Origin: an uncultured Acetatifactor sp.
GTDB taxonomy: Bacteria > Bacillota > Clostridia > Lachnospirales > Lachnospiraceae
Direction of reading: 5' to 3'
Length of the DNA: 43,222 nucleotides
Assembly (NCBI GenBank): GCA_934402375.1
Contig: CAKRUB010000026.1
Span: 1 to 43,222 of the forward strand
The notes under the pieces are model-generated. The model had not been told where the DNA came from, did not search any database, and saw only the letters and a list, made by a program, of their open reading frames with translations. The position numbers were made by a program, and so were the translations under genes. Shown piece by piece: positions 29,296-39,224 of the stretch (position 1 is its first letter; the number at the start of each line of letters is the position of its first letter).

Positions 29296-29720
29296 TGGGA
29301 TTCTTTGATAATAAGACCGTTACCCTTTTCAACCGCTCATTCAACGCGGAAACCGAGGAAGAAACATATTACCCGACATTGCTCGATGGAGTTGACCTTG
29401 TGGAAACCAAGGGCGCGAACGTCTCCAAGAGTGGCATGGACAGTGCGGATGCAGTGAAGCTCTACATAGATTTTGCCAATATGGCGAAGCAGTACCTTCC
29501 CCCGAAAGCATGGGATGCGCTGCCGGAAGAGGAAAAGCAGGATTATATTACATTCCATTCCGCGGAGGATTTCTTTGTTAAGGGAGACCGCTCAGATGTG
29601 GAGCTGCCGGAAGAATATGCGTATGAGTGGATGTACGAGAACTTCGATGATGTTTATAAGGTCACGACCGTAGACAAGTATGAGGATATTTTACCTCACT
29701 TTGAGGTTGGAGGTGTATAA
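29292..29720 (+). CDS. DUF6751-like head completion protein
   Basis: 142 aa, beta-rich beginning (NKTVTLFNRSFNAETEEETY) and acidic end. Occupies the stopper/head-closure slot between connector and tail terminator. ATG overlaps the previous stop. The family name is from memory of its pattern. Confidence 0.7.
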   Translation: MMGFFDNKTVTLFNRSFNAETEEETYYPTLLDGVDLVETKGANVSKSGMDSADAVKLYIDFANMAKQYLPPKAWDALPEEEKQDYITFHSAEDFFVKGDRSDVELPEEYAYEWMYENFDDVYKVTTVDKYEDILPHFEVGGV

Positions 29721-30176
29721 GTGGACGAAAAAGAAAAACTTACTATCCGGGATGCGGAGAACGCAGGAAAAGGGCTTCTCGCCTTGGTGATGGCATATCC
29801 AGGTTATCCCCGGGGATTTAAGGCGGACAATGCCACCATCAAATGGAACTCCATCAATGCGGATCGGTCTATCGGATTATTCCCCATGCCGGGCGCAGTG
29901 TATCTGGAAAAGTATGTGAGCGGCAGTTATGTGGCGCAGCTGCCGTTTCAGGTGATTTACAAGTGCTCGCCGACCACCAACAAGGCAAGTCTGGAGGCGC
30001 AGGATATGCTGAATGATCTGGCGGCATGGATGGAAGAGAGTGGGATCGAATTTAAGGACCCACATCTGACACTGGAATCCATTGCAAGGACATCCCCGGT
30101 GTTCGGCGGTGGTCAGAATGAAAAGTCGGTAATGTACGCTGTGAATATGCAGCTGAAATATTTTTACAAGAAATAG
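29721..30176 (+). CDS. Minor capsid / tail terminator protein
   Basis: 151 aa. Layout and motifs (GLFPMPGAVYLEKYVSGSYV, PFQVIYKC, QLKYFYKK at the end) resemble Minor_capsid_3/tail-terminator proteins that cap the tail tube. GTG start directly after the previous stop. Confidence 0.75.
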   Translation: MDEKEKLTIRDAENAGKGLLALVMAYPGYPRGFKADNATIKWNSINADRSIGLFPMPGAVYLEKYVSGSYVAQLPFQVIYKCSPTTNKASLEAQDMLNDLAAWMEESGIEFKDPHLTLESIARTSPVFGGGQNEKSVMYAVNMQLKYFYKK

Positions 30177-30187
30177 GAGGAAGAAAC

Positions 30188-30685
30188 ATGGCACAGGATA
30201 GAACAAATATGGTATCTCTGCTTGACATCGGCTCTCTCATGGGCGGGAAGACCCCTAAGATTGTAGCGATGGGAGATGGCTATAAGGAGATTACCGAGGA
30301 TTGGGGACCCAATACGGAGTCTGTTCAGTACGTCAATATGAAAAGCGCCAGCAACGCTGTGAAGGGATATGCACTTTCCATGTCGCCCGAGAGAGTTTAC
30401 CTGTCTGATGAGATGCAGACGGCAATCGACACAATGTTTAAGACATTTCCGACAGGCGAGAAGTGCGAGACATATTATTACCGGTTCTACAAGACGGATC
30501 TGACGGATGGTGTGGGCGATTGCATCCGTGTTCCGGTTACCGTATGCCCGTCAAGTACCGGCGGTGCGGGCGGTGACACATTAACCTCGTCTGTACAGAT
30601 CAATGGTAATGGTGACGTCGAGCTCGGAACGATTACGGTCGACAGCACGGACGGTACATATTCTTGGGCTGCAAAAACGGAGTAG
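30188..30685 (+). CDS. Major tail tube protein
   Basis: 165 aa. A single beta-sandwich tube subunit beginning MAQDRTNMVSLLDIGSLMGG, with KGYALSMSPERVYLSDE in the middle and a Gly/Thr-rich C-terminus. AGGAGGA upstream. The position between tail terminator and chaperone genes confirms the role. Confidence 0.85.
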   Translation: MAQDRTNMVSLLDIGSLMGGKTPKIVAMGDGYKEITEDWGPNTESVQYVNMKSASNAVKGYALSMSPERVYLSDEMQTAIDTMFKTFPTGEKCETYYYRFYKTDLTDGVGDCIRVPVTVCPSSTGGAGGDTLTSSVQINGNGDVELGTITVDSTDGTYSWAAKTE

Positions 30686-30687
30686 GT

Positions 30688-30742
30688 GTTAATCAAAAAT
30701 TAACATAATGGGGCGGGTACTTCTCTCTCCTGCCCCATTTGA
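30688..30742 (+). terminator. Attenuating hairpins after the tail tube gene
   Basis: GTTAAT/ATTAAC (30688-30704), then AATGGGGCGGG/CCTGCCCCATT (30707-30739, 11 bp), followed by a short T run. Fits partial termination, so the abundant tube protein is made in excess over tail chaperones. Confidence 0.7.
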
Positions 30743-30760
30743 GAGAGGATGGTAATTTTT

Positions 30761-31222
30761 ATGGAAGAACTGGTATTAGACAGCGGTCTGAAAAAGATTG
30801 CAATCAAAAACGAAGACGGCGAGCTGGTTACAGTCCTGCGCGTCAATGTGGCGGATGCGGGTACAGCAGAGCGATTCGGCAGGATCATCAATAACCTGCA
30901 GGAAATCTCCGCGAACTGCGAGAAGGAAGCTGCTGCATGGAAAGAGGAGCATGGTCAGGAAGGGACAGGAACCGGGGAGATTGAGAAAGCGTTACAGATC
31001 AACGAGATCCGTGTGAAGTATTTGAAGCAGATCGTTGAGGAAATCGATGGTCTGTTTGGCGAGAACACGGTCGGTAGCGTTTACGGCGATATTACGCCGG
31101 ATGAAGTTGCGCTGATTGACTTTGTGGAACAGGTAATCCCGGTCATGAACAAACTCTTCGGAAAACGCTATGAGATGACCAGAAAGCGGTACAATTCCGG
31201 CAGAAAAGGAGCGCGGGCATGA
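30761..31222 (+). CDS. Tail assembly chaperone
   Basis: 153 aa, gpG-like position and composition: strand-rich start (LVLDSGLKKIAIKNEDGELV), then long helices ending in a basic tail (RKRYNSGRKGARA). Guides tape-measure folding. I saw no slippery sequence for a frameshift; the next gene simply overlaps (ATGA). ATG 30761 is preferred over 30749, which lies next to the GAGAGGA site. Confidence 0.75.
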   Translation: MEELVLDSGLKKIAIKNEDGELVTVLRVNVADAGTAERFGRIINNLQEISANCEKEAAAWKEEHGQEGTGTGEIEKALQINEIRVKYLKQIVEEIDGLFGENTVGSVYGDITPDEVALIDFVEQVIPVMNKLFGKRYEMTRKRYNSGRKGARA

Positions 31223-31845
31223 TTAACGTCATGCTCGATCCTCTGCCCGATGAATGGAACGGATACAAGGTCAATACATCGTTCCGTATCGGAATCCAGG
31301 TATATCTTGTGCAGTATGACAAGGAGCTGAATGAGTATGAGAAGAGTGACGCGCTGATCTGGCTGCTGTTCGATGACCGGGAGCATCCGGTAGGCTATGA
31401 GCTGCAGGAATGTGTGGAATGGTTTCTGAATGGATGGTTCCATGATAAGCCCGGCTCTTCGGAGGACAAGCGCAGGCTGATTGATTACGATGTCGACCAG
31501 TGGCGCATCTACGCAGACTTCCGGCAGATATACGGGGTAGACCTCTCTCTGGCTGATATGCACTGGTGGATGTTTTGCGGTCTGTTGTGGAATATGCCGG
31601 AAAAGCAGTCCTCATTTATGCAGGTCATCGAGATACGCCGGAAGAAGATCACCGCAAAGATGGACAAAGAAGAAAGGAACGCTATTCAGGAGGCGCAGAA
31701 GATTTATGCGCTGGAACAGACGGAAGTGAAGAAGGAATACACAGAAGACGAAAAGGCAAAGATCGATGAATTTGACGCCATGATGGAACGAATCAGGGCG
31801 AAGAAGAAAGCAGAACAGGAAGCTCTGGCAGTGTTTAGAAAGTGA
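31219..31845 (+). CDS. Gp15-family tail assembly protein
   Basis: 208 aa. Bacteriophage Gp15 family: DPLPDEWNGYKVNTSFRIGI at the start, DYDVDQWRIYADFRQIYGVD and LADMHWWMFCGLLWNMP in the core, then a charged coiled coil. Acts with the chaperone on the tape measure. Start overlaps the previous stop. Confidence 0.9.
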   Translation: MINVMLDPLPDEWNGYKVNTSFRIGIQVYLVQYDKELNEYEKSDALIWLLFDDREHPVGYELQECVEWFLNGWFHDKPGSSEDKRRLIDYDVDQWRIYADFRQIYGVDLSLADMHWWMFCGLLWNMPEKQSSFMQVIEIRRKKITAKMDKEERNAIQEAQKIYALEQTEVKKEYTEDEKAKIDEFDAMMERIRAKKKAEQEALAVFRK

Positions 31846-31853
31846 GGCTTTAG

Positions 31854-34700
31854 ATGGCTGGCGGGTACGATGGAGAAATCAGGATAAAGACAAAAATTGA
31901 TAATGGAGATGCATCCAGTCAGCTGTTACAGTTGGAAGCTAAGTTTCAGAAGACAGCTAGGGAAGCCGCGCGGCTTGAAGACGAAATGCGCAAGCTGGAA
32001 CAGCAGAAAGTCCCGACGGAGGAGTATAAAGACATATCAGATGCGTTACATCGTTCCAGCGTGGAATTTGATAAACTTCTACAGCGCCAAGACGAAATGG
32101 TTGCCAATGGAAAAACTTCTGGCGCAGCTTGGGATATGCTGGATAAGAAAATCGAGGAGGTCGGGGCAGACATCCGGGCGGCACAAGAATATCAGCGCAG
32201 AATGGTTCAGGAGGGAACTGCCTATAAGGAACCAAAGGCAACAGCAGAGTATCAAAGGTTATCAGATAAACTAGGTGATGCCAATAACCAAATGAACGTC
32301 CTTAGGCGGAAGATGGAAGAGGTCGCCGCCAAGGAAGCTAAAGTCGGTTCTGGTGCGAAGCAGATTGAAAAGGTCGGAAAGGCAGCAAAAAAGTCCGCTG
32401 GTCTGATGTCTACATTCCTGTCGAGACTGAAGGGAATAACGCTTTCGCTGCTCGTTTTCAACTGGATATCTAAAGGCTTTAATGCTATGGTCGCAGCTTT
32501 TAAGGACGGCATACAGAACATGGCGAAGTATTCCGCGGATTTTAATTCTAAGATGTCGGAAATGAAATCTGCGACGGCTACACTCAAGGCAGCGTTGGGG
32601 GCATTGGCGGCGCCCATCGTATCTATGGTGACACCGGCGCTGTCCCGGCTGTGTGACTGGCTGACGAAAGCAATCAATGCCATGAATCAGTTTATTGCGC
32701 TGCTCAGTGGGCAGAGCACATGGACCAGAGCCAAACAGCAACAGGTTGATTATGCCAAGTCACTGGAAAAGACCTCCGGCGCTGCCAAGAAAGCCGCCGG
32801 AGCACTCGCATCCTTTGATGACTTGAACGTACTGAGCAAGAGTGATTCTGGCGGCGGTGGAGCATCATCCGACTTGTACGAGGAAGTACCTACCGGTGAC
32901 GCATTATCAAAAAAGATGCAGCCTTTCTTCGACTTCCTCAAGAAGATGAGATCAGAAGTCATTCAGGGGTGGGATGATGCGTGGGAACGTTTGGATGTTG
33001 AAGCTCATCTGGCCAACATCAAGACAAGCTGCACATCCATTAAGAACTCGCTGATTGGCATCTTTACAAGCCCGGAGGTGAGCGGCGCGGCGTCTGGTTG
33101 TGCATCCACCATAGCCTACAGCATCGGGCAGACAGCTGCATCCATCGGGAGCGTAGGCGCTACGATCGGGGAGAATCTTCTGGGCGGCTTATCCATCTAT
33201 CTGGAAAGCAACGGTGGCAGAATCAAGGACTTCCTGATTAGGATGTTTGATATTGGAGCTGATGTGGCGCAGCTTGCGGGAGAAGCGGCGGATGCATTTG
33301 CGTATGTATTTGAAGCCTTCGGCAGCGAGGACGGGCAGCAGATCACGGCAAATCTGATTCGTATTTTCACGGATGTTGTTGAATCAGTAACGCTTTTATT
33401 TGCACAGTTTAGGGACGACTTACTGCATCTGTTGATTGACCCGTTTGTGAATAACAGCGAAGGAATCAGGACAGCCCTTGAAGGGATTCTTGAGGTCGTG
33501 GAGAATGTCACCGGAACGATTTCGGAGACGGTGCAGCATTTTACAGATGGCGTGGTGACACTGTATGACGAGCATATCCATCCGCTGATGCAGAGCTTGA
33601 CGGACGGTCTGGACGAGCTTTCAGAGAAGTTTCTGGAGTTCTGGAATACATATGTGCAGCCGGTACTTGAAAGTCTTGCAACCAAGTTCCATGAAGTCAT
33701 GGAGCAGCACGTTCAGCCGATGATAGACCAGTTCCTTAGTCTGATCGGAAGCATTGTGGATGCATTAAAAGCATTGTGGGAGGGTGTAATAGTTCCCTTT
33801 ATCGGTTGGATAATTGAGACCATACTTCCGGTACTAATCCCTATTTTTCAGCACCTTATGGAAGGGGCTATGTCGTTATTTGGATGCTTTGCGGACATTG
33901 TTTCGGGGATTATCAGAGTATTTAAGGGGATCATAGATTTTCTGGTAGGCGTATTTACTGGAGACTGGGATAGGGCATGGAATGGTGTTTCGGATATTTT
34001 TTCCGGGGTGTTGAGAATTATAACAGGATTTGTACAGGAAAAGTTTACGTTGATACGAACCATCATACAGACTGTGTTAGATGCGATAAGTGGTATTGTA
34101 CGTACTGCGATATATACCATTCGCGACACGGTAAAAACTGTGGTTAATTTTATTTTTAATATCATTATCAGCTTTTTAAATTCCATAAACAGCAAGTGGA
34201 CGTACATATTTACCGGACTAAAGAATATTACAGTTAATATTTTCAACGGCATTTGGGAGACAATCAGGAGAATTATAAATTCTATTCTTGGCGGAGTAGA
34301 AGGAATGGCGAATGGCGTAGTAAATGGCATTAATACCTGTATTGATGCACTGAATGGGTTGCACTTTGATGTACCGAACTGGGTGCCGGGACTGGGCGGA
34401 AAATCCTTTGGTTTCAGCCTCGGACATTTAAGTGGTGTTTCCATTCCCCGCCTTGCCAACGGCGGCATCACAACCGGCAGGACGCTCGCGGAAATCGGAG
34501 AAGCTGGAAGAGAAGCGGTGCTGCCGCTTGAGAATAATACAGGCTGGATGGATGAACTTGCTGCCAAGATAGCGGAGAGACTGCCGGAAACAGGCGGGTC
34601 AGTAGATGCCTCGCTGGTCTTGGATGGAGAAACGTGCGGCAGACTTTTTTTACCGCATCTGAGAAACGAAGAAGTGCGGTTAGGAATTGCAGAAGGATAG
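31854..34700 (+). CDS. Tail tape measure protein
   Basis: 948 aa. Sets tail length and reaches the cell during injection. N-terminal coiled coils (residues ~20-165), a first hydrophobic region (~175-215), repeated helical segments, a strongly hydrophobic block (~625-700, GVIVPFIGWIIETILPVLIP) and a C-terminal region with ARGGI-like LANGGITTGRTLAEIGEAG. A tail of roughly 140 nm would be expected from this length by the usual ratio. Weak ribosome binding site (GTGAGG). Confidence 0.94.
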   Translation: MAGGYDGEIRIKTKIDNGDASSQLLQLEAKFQKTAREAARLEDEMRKLEQQKVPTEEYKDISDALHRSSVEFDKLLQRQDEMVANGKTSGAAWDMLDKKIEEVGADIRAAQEYQRRMVQEGTAYKEPKATAEYQRLSDKLGDANNQMNVLRRKMEEVAAKEAKVGSGAKQIEKVGKAAKKSAGLMSTFLSRLKGITLSLLVFNWISKGFNAMVAAFKDGIQNMAKYSADFNSKMSEMKSATATLKAALGALAAPIVSMVTPALSRLCDWLTKAINAMNQFIALLSGQSTWTRAKQQQVDYAKSLEKTSGAAKKAAGALASFDDLNVLSKSDSGGGGASSDLYEEVPTGDALSKKMQPFFDFLKKMRSEVIQGWDDAWERLDVEAHLANIKTSCTSIKNSLIGIFTSPEVSGAASGCASTIAYSIGQTAASIGSVGATIGENLLGGLSIYLESNGGRIKDFLIRMFDIGADVAQLAGEAADAFAYVFEAFGSEDGQQITANLIRIFTDVVESVTLLFAQFRDDLLHLLIDPFVNNSEGIRTALEGILEVVENVTGTISETVQHFTDGVVTLYDEHIHPLMQSLTDGLDELSEKFLEFWNTYVQPVLESLATKFHEVMEQHVQPMIDQFLSLIGSIVDALKALWEGVIVPFIGWIIETILPVLIPIFQHLMEGAMSLFGCFADIVSGIIRVFKGIIDFLVGVFTGDWDRAWNGVSDIFSGVLRIITGFVQEKFTLIRTIIQTVLDAISGIVRTAIYTIRDTVKTVVNFIFNIIISFLNSINSKWTYIFTGLKNITVNIFNGIWETIRRIINSILGGVEGMANGVVNGINTCIDALNGLHFDVPNWVPGLGGKSFGFSLGHLSGVSIPRLANGGITTGRTLAEIGEAGREAVLPLENNTGWMDELAAKIAERLPETGGSVDASLVLDGETCGRLFLPHLRNEEVRLGIAEG

Positions 34701-34713
34701 GGAGGGATGGAAT

Positions 34714-35118
34714 ATGGCGCAGAAATACACGCAGGGTCTGATCATAGACGGAACTACATATAACATCCCTCTTGTGTCTATCAAAAGAACGTTGGACTTT
34801 TTGGAGAATTATGCAGTAAGAACAGAAGACGGGGACATCAAGATTGAGACAATCGGGCTGTACAAAAATTATACAATATCCATCGGCACGATAGATGATC
34901 CCGGAACATATGACGCGCTGATAGAACATATCACGGACTGCGAAAACCGCTTTCACAGCGTATCTCTGCCGGATGCAAGCAAACAATTTGATTTTTATGG
35001 ATATTTTTCTTCTATTAAAGATGAGGTTGAGAAGGTATTGGATAACGGAGCGCAGTATAAAGGATTATCTTGGAAAATGACATCCAAGAAGCCCTACAAG
35101 GTCAGAGAGGTGACATGA
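34714..35118 (+). CDS. Distal tail protein-like
   Basis: 134 aa, beta-rich (LIIDGTTYNIPLVSIKRTLD, LYKNYTISIGTIDDPGTYDA). It lies between tape measure and baseplate hub, where a distal tail or hub adaptor belongs. ATG 34714 has GGAGGG at the right distance. The start 27 bp upstream overlaps the tape measure and lacks a site. Confidence 0.65.
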   Translation: MAQKYTQGLIIDGTTYNIPLVSIKRTLDFLENYAVRTEDGDIKIETIGLYKNYTISIGTIDDPGTYDALIEHITDCENRFHSVSLPDASKQFDFYGYFSSIKDEVEKVLDNGAQYKGLSWKMTSKKPYKVREVT

Positions 35119-36839
35119 TGACATATTGCAGAGCGGAGATGAAGTTCATAGATGTGACTGCATTGTCAGATGCAACGCCCTCTACAAATGACAACCAGTC
35201 CATCGGCAATATCGAACTGTTTGAGGCAGAATACCTTCAAAAGGATTACGGCACCACGGAGCTGAATCAGTTTGTGTTATCCGGGGAGAAGAGTATCTTG
35301 CCGGAAGAGCCAGAGGACATTGCCTTTTGGAGTGAGGATCAGTCAAAGAGCGATTGTACCTTTGAAGATAATCCGAAGCTGAAAATACAGTTTACCGCGC
35401 AGCACTCGTCCGCGGGAATTACTCTGTATTTTGTGGATGATTATCCGGCAGAGCTGGTGATCACATGGTACACAGTGTCCGGGGTCAAGCTGATCAGCAA
35501 GACTTTTTACCCGGATAACCTGATATATGTGTGCAGCAACCCGGTGCAGAACTATGGCAGGATTGAGATCGAGTTCGTTCGGACAGCATACCCGGAGCGC
35601 TATGTTAAGCTCCAGTATATCCTCTACGGTAAATACATTGTATGGGATCAGGACATGGTGCAGTCCGGGAAGGTGCAGGAGGACATCGACGTCACTTCTG
35701 CTACACTTCCGATCAATAAAGCAGATTTGTCTATAGTGGACGTAAATAACGACTTTGACATCGGCAATGAGGACGGTGCATGGAAGTCCATCCAGAAGAC
35801 GCAGGAAGTAAACCTCGCGGAGTTCCGGGATGGAGAGTGGATTCCCATTGGTGCATTCTATGTGGATGATTTTTCGTTTTCCAATAACATTGCGACATTT
35901 AAGCTCATCGACGGTGTGGGGTTGATGGATAAGTATATTTTTTATGATGGACAAATCTATCAGAATGTGAAAGCGGGGGACATCTTGCGGTCGGTATTCG
36001 CCGCGGCGGGAATTATGCAATACAGCATCGCGGATGAGGTGGAGGAGGTCATGCTGACCGGCTATCTGGGAGTCCAAACCTGTCGCAAGGCATTGCAGCG
36101 GATATGTTTTGCCTGTGGGGCTGTGGCAGATGACAGCCGGAGCGACACCATTAAGGTATATAAACCGGATCGGTATGTATCGTCTACGGTAGGACTTGAC
36201 AGGAAATTTAACGGACATACCAAAGTAGCGCTCGATAAATATGTCTCGGGAGTGTCGATTGAGTGTAAGAGATATGCGCTGGAAGAAAAGACTTCGGATA
36301 TTTATAAGGGGAGTCTACAGGCAGGTGAGACCAGAATCACCTTCTCGGAACCGTATCAGCCGGAGAGCATTACTGCCACGGTGGGAACAATCCAGACGGT
36401 AAAGACCAATTACCTGGTAATCCATATGGAGACAGCAGGGGAGTGCGTGATCTCCGGGCGGAAATATGCCAACGCAGCGTTTGCGTATCAGAAGAATGTT
36501 CCGATGCTGGAAGCCGGAGAGACGGAGAATCTGAAGAAATTTACGGACTGCACGCTGTACAATGCTGACCGGCTGCCAGATGTGGCGGATAGCCTATTGA
36601 GCTATTATGCACTGCGGCAGAAGGTAGACATGAAGTATCTGGAGCAACAGGAGCAGGTGGGAAACTGGATTAATATTGAAGCTCTGAATGGCCGATCGTC
36701 TACGACTCTGGTAGAGAGTCAGAGTGTGGATTTGACCGGGGGATATATTGCTACGGCAAAGTGCCGCGGGTACAGTACAGTGGTGACAGATTTGGCGTAT
36801 ACCAGCGAGTTTTATGTAGGGGAGAGGGGGTTGATCTGA
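35115..36839 (+). CDS. Baseplate hub / tail protein
   Basis: 574 aa. Central baseplate protein with a gp27-like organisation: repeated beta domains, LPINKADLSIVDVNNDFDI and YVDDFSFSNNIATFKLIDGV near the middle, and a C-terminal KVDMKYLEQQEQVGNWI stretch. It anchors tip fibres. The start at ATG 35115 (or 35118) overlaps the previous stop; a longer frame from 35070 is ignored. Confidence 0.75.
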   Translation: MMTYCRAEMKFIDVTALSDATPSTNDNQSIGNIELFEAEYLQKDYGTTELNQFVLSGEKSILPEEPEDIAFWSEDQSKSDCTFEDNPKLKIQFTAQHSSAGITLYFVDDYPAELVITWYTVSGVKLISKTFYPDNLIYVCSNPVQNYGRIEIEFVRTAYPERYVKLQYILYGKYIVWDQDMVQSGKVQEDIDVTSATLPINKADLSIVDVNNDFDIGNEDGAWKSIQKTQEVNLAEFRDGEWIPIGAFYVDDFSFSNNIATFKLIDGVGLMDKYIFYDGQIYQNVKAGDILRSVFAAAGIMQYSIADEVEEVMLTGYLGVQTCRKALQRICFACGAVADDSRSDTIKVYKPDRYVSSTVGLDRKFNGHTKVALDKYVSGVSIECKRYALEEKTSDIYKGSLQAGETRITFSEPYQPESITATVGTIQTVKTNYLVIHMETAGECVISGRKYANAAFAYQKNVPMLEAGETENLKKFTDCTLYNADRLPDVADSLLSYYALRQKVDMKYLEQQEQVGNWINIEALNGRSSTTLVESQSVDLTGGYIATAKCRGYSTVVTDLAYTSEFYVGERGLI

Positions 36840-37009
36840 TGGAGACAAAGCCGGTGATCTATGGCGTGAAACTGTCAAGCCAGAAGGTCAACACAAAGAC
36901 AAAGGTGACGGTAACGGTAGTAGTGGAGGACATATCGGTAACAGATTTGCAATATGCCCGCCAGAACAATTATGACCTGATCGCGGGGCAGGAGATAGGA
37001 GTAATTTAA
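36839..37009 (+). CDS. Small tail-tip protein
   Basis: 56 aa, strand-rich (VIYGVKLSSQKVNTKTKVTV). Overlaps both neighbours by single bases, so is translated with them. It looks like one immunoglobulin-like strand set; likely structural. Unidentified. Confidence 0.6.
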   Translation: METKPVIYGVKLSSQKVNTKTKVTVTVVVEDISVTDLQYARQNNYDLIAGQEIGVI

Positions 37010-37920
37010 TGGCAATATCAAAGGTACGAGTAAAAATTAATGGGGTGTGGACGAATCTCACTCTGAGTAATGGCAAGTGGACAGGGTCTATCACGGCACC
37101 GTCTACCACATCGTATACGCAGCCGGATAAGTATTATCCGGTTACGGTCGAGGTGACTAATGACGCGGGCACAGTAGTAACCAAGGACGCTACGGATGCC
37201 ACGCTGGGAGCTGCCTTGAGGCTGGTCGTCAAAGAAACCATGAAGCCGGTGATTGCGCTCGTGTCCCCGTCTAATGGTGCATATGTGACCAATAACAAGC
37301 AGGCTATTGTGTTTAAGGTCACGGATGAGGCAGCGGGCAGCGGAGTTAATCTGTCAACGGTCAAATTTAAACTGGATAATACGACATACACTGCTACAAG
37401 TACGGGGATGGCTTATACCGGCATTACCAATGGGTATCAATTTACATTTACGCCGCAGGCAACCATTACCGACGGAAAACACAATATTACCATCAACGCA
37501 TCAGATAATGATGGCAATGCAGCTACAGCAGTGACAGCATCATTTACGGTGGATACGGTGCCGCCCACGCTTACGGTATCATCGCCGACTACGGGAGCCA
37601 TTACAAATAAATCCGCCGCAACGGTGTCCGGGAAAACCAATGATGCAACATCCAGTCCGGTATCGGTGACCATTACATTAAATGGTGCAAGTGTAGGCAG
37701 CGTCACAGTGGGAACAGACGGATCTTTTTCCAAGGCGATCACGTTGGCGGAGGGGCAGAATACCATTGTGGTGACCGCCAAAGACGGTGCGGGAAAGACC
37801 AGCAGTGTAACAATCAAGGTAAAGCTGGATACCACAGTGCCAATATTGAACAGCGTCACGCTCGCTCCTAATCCCACAAATGTCAGCACCAGCGTAGCTA
37901 TTACAGTGGAGGTGAGCTGA
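37009..37920 (+). CDS. Ig-like domain tail adhesin
   Basis: 303 aa, Thr/Val/Ala/Asn-rich. Three beta-sandwich units: residues ~1-80, ~81-185 (PVIALVSPSNGAYVT...GKHNITINASDNDGN) and ~186-280 (PPTLTVSSPTTGAITN...GQNTIVVTAKDGAGK). Such Ig-like domains coat phage tail tips and may bind carbohydrates or mucin. TAATG overlaps the previous gene. Confidence 0.8.
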   Translation: MAISKVRVKINGVWTNLTLSNGKWTGSITAPSTTSYTQPDKYYPVTVEVTNDAGTVVTKDATDATLGAALRLVVKETMKPVIALVSPSNGAYVTNNKQAIVFKVTDEAAGSGVNLSTVKFKLDNTTYTATSTGMAYTGITNGYQFTFTPQATITDGKHNITINASDNDGNAATAVTASFTVDTVPPTLTVSSPTTGAITNKSAATVSGKTNDATSSPVSVTITLNGASVGSVTVGTDGSFSKAITLAEGQNTIVVTAKDGAGKTSSVTIKVKLDTTVPILNSVTLAPNPTNVSTSVAITVEVS

Positions 37921-38600
37921 TGGCCACGGGTACAATCAGTCTGGAGCTGCCTACTGACATTGTGTACGTCGCCGGAGTGGTAAACGGTATTGATACGGTG
38001 TTTATCCAGGACGAAGTCGATCCTGTGAAATGGAGGGCTACGGTGGATGTGGCGGAGGACAACCTCTACCACATCTATCTGGAGATGTACGATGAGGCGG
38101 GCAATAAAAGCACATACGATGGTACGGTTGAATATGTCCTGCCGTGGTTTGTGTATGACCGGACGCAGGAGGATGTGGATCGTGTGCTGGAGCTGCAGCG
38201 GAGAGGATGGAACAATCTTTCCGCGGAGGAGAGGGCGGAGTGGCTGGGAGGCAGGATGAAGGGTGCGCTGAATCTGTCTGATCTGAAACGGATTGAGAAT
38301 GACTGCTACGTCATTGCGCAGCTCCTGAACATTGAGATTACCACGCGCAAGGATGATCTTCCGCGGTATCCGAACGCTTCATACTTTACCTCGATGCTTG
38401 CGAATGTGGAGACAATCAGATCCGTTGGGTATAGATACGTGGAGACCCCGTCGGTGCCGGTGCAGCCGATCAACAGCTATCAAAAACTCAACGATATTGA
38501 GCGGATTCTGCATGATGTGTATGAGGTATTTACCGCAAATTATGTTTATTACGCCGGTGAGGAAATCTATGCCGGTGACACGATAGGACTACTTTTATAA
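37920..38600 (+). CDS. Tail fibre / baseplate attachment protein
   Basis: 226 aa. An Ig-like N-terminal part (YHIYLEMYDEAGNKSTYDGT) is followed by a helical region, RTQEDVDRVLELQRRGWNNL then SAEERAEWLGGRMKGALN, seen in many gut Firmicutes phage tail proteins. Overlaps the previous stop. Confidence 0.75.
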   Translation: MATGTISLELPTDIVYVAGVVNGIDTVFIQDEVDPVKWRATVDVAEDNLYHIYLEMYDEAGNKSTYDGTVEYVLPWFVYDRTQEDVDRVLELQRRGWNNLSAEERAEWLGGRMKGALNLSDLKRIENDCYVIAQLLNIEITTRKDDLPRYPNASYFTSMLANVETIRSVGYRYVETPSVPVQPINSYQKLNDIERILHDVYEVFTANYVYYAGEEIYAGDTIGLLL

Positions 38601-38613
38601 GGAGGATAAAGAT

Positions 38614-39150
38614 ATGGGATGGATTAAGAAAGTATGGAAGGATCGAATGGCAGAGTACCCGACACGGAGACGGCTGACTAAGACAGATGGAACAAATGAG
38701 ATCGTTACCGTATCCAGGGAAGAGGGACAGATATCTCAGGAAGGTGATGCGTTTTCCGCCGCCAACATGAACGATCTGGAAACAAGAATCAATGAGGGTT
38801 TTACTGATGTAAATAGCAATTTAAAAAAGGTAGCATATCCATATACCAACTACACAGACGTTACATTGCGTGGATATGTTTCAAAGCTTCAAAACGATCC
38901 AGAAGGTAAAAAAGGATATGTTATTTTTATACCGACATATCAATCGCCGTATAGTAAATATGGAGTCAAGACTATAAAAAGCTTAGTGATCCAAGGGGTA
39001 GCTATCATACGCCAAAATGCGACTAATCAGACAGGGTATACCGTCTCAAATGCAGTGCAAGACTATCAGTGTATCAGGTTATCAGTGCTTACAGATAATG
39101 ATATATCTGGTTATTTGTGTGATTGCACTTTTGACTTCTACGAAAATTGA
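38614..39150 (+). CDS. Tail tip / receptor-binding protein
   Basis: 178 aa. The conserved N-terminus MGWIKKVWKDRMAEYPTRR followed by GDAFSAANMNDLETRINEGF attaches to the tail. The beta-rich C-terminal 90 residues (YVIFIPTYQSPYSKYGVKTI) are lower in GC than neighbours and probably bind the receptor, so may have been swapped. AAGGAGGA before ATG. Confidence 0.7.
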   Translation: MGWIKKVWKDRMAEYPTRRRLTKTDGTNEIVTVSREEGQISQEGDAFSAANMNDLETRINEGFTDVNSNLKKVAYPYTNYTDVTLRGYVSKLQNDPEGKKGYVIFIPTYQSPYSKYGVKTIKSLVIQGVAIIRQNATNQTGYTVSNAVQDYQCIRLSVLTDNDISGYLCDCTFDFYEN

Positions 39151-39156
39151 GCATAA

Positions 39157-39190
39157 GAGCCGCCGTCTTTACTGTAGGAGAATGCGGCTC
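39157..39190 (+). other. Hairpin before the holin gene
   Basis: GAGCCGC/GCGGCTC with a 20-nt loop and no U tract. May pause or protect the lysis mRNA rather than terminate it. Confidence 0.55.
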
Positions 39191-39224
39191 CTGCTATAAA
39201 AAAAAGAAAGAGAGGTCTATAATT

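Noticed and set aside
31219..31225. Programmed frameshift between the tail chaperone genes
   Set aside because: No slippery heptamer was found near the overlap; a plain ATGA stop-start overlap explains it.
34687..34713. Upstream start for the distal tail gene
   Set aside because: It lies within the tape measure gene end without a binding site, while ATG 34714 has GGAGGG.
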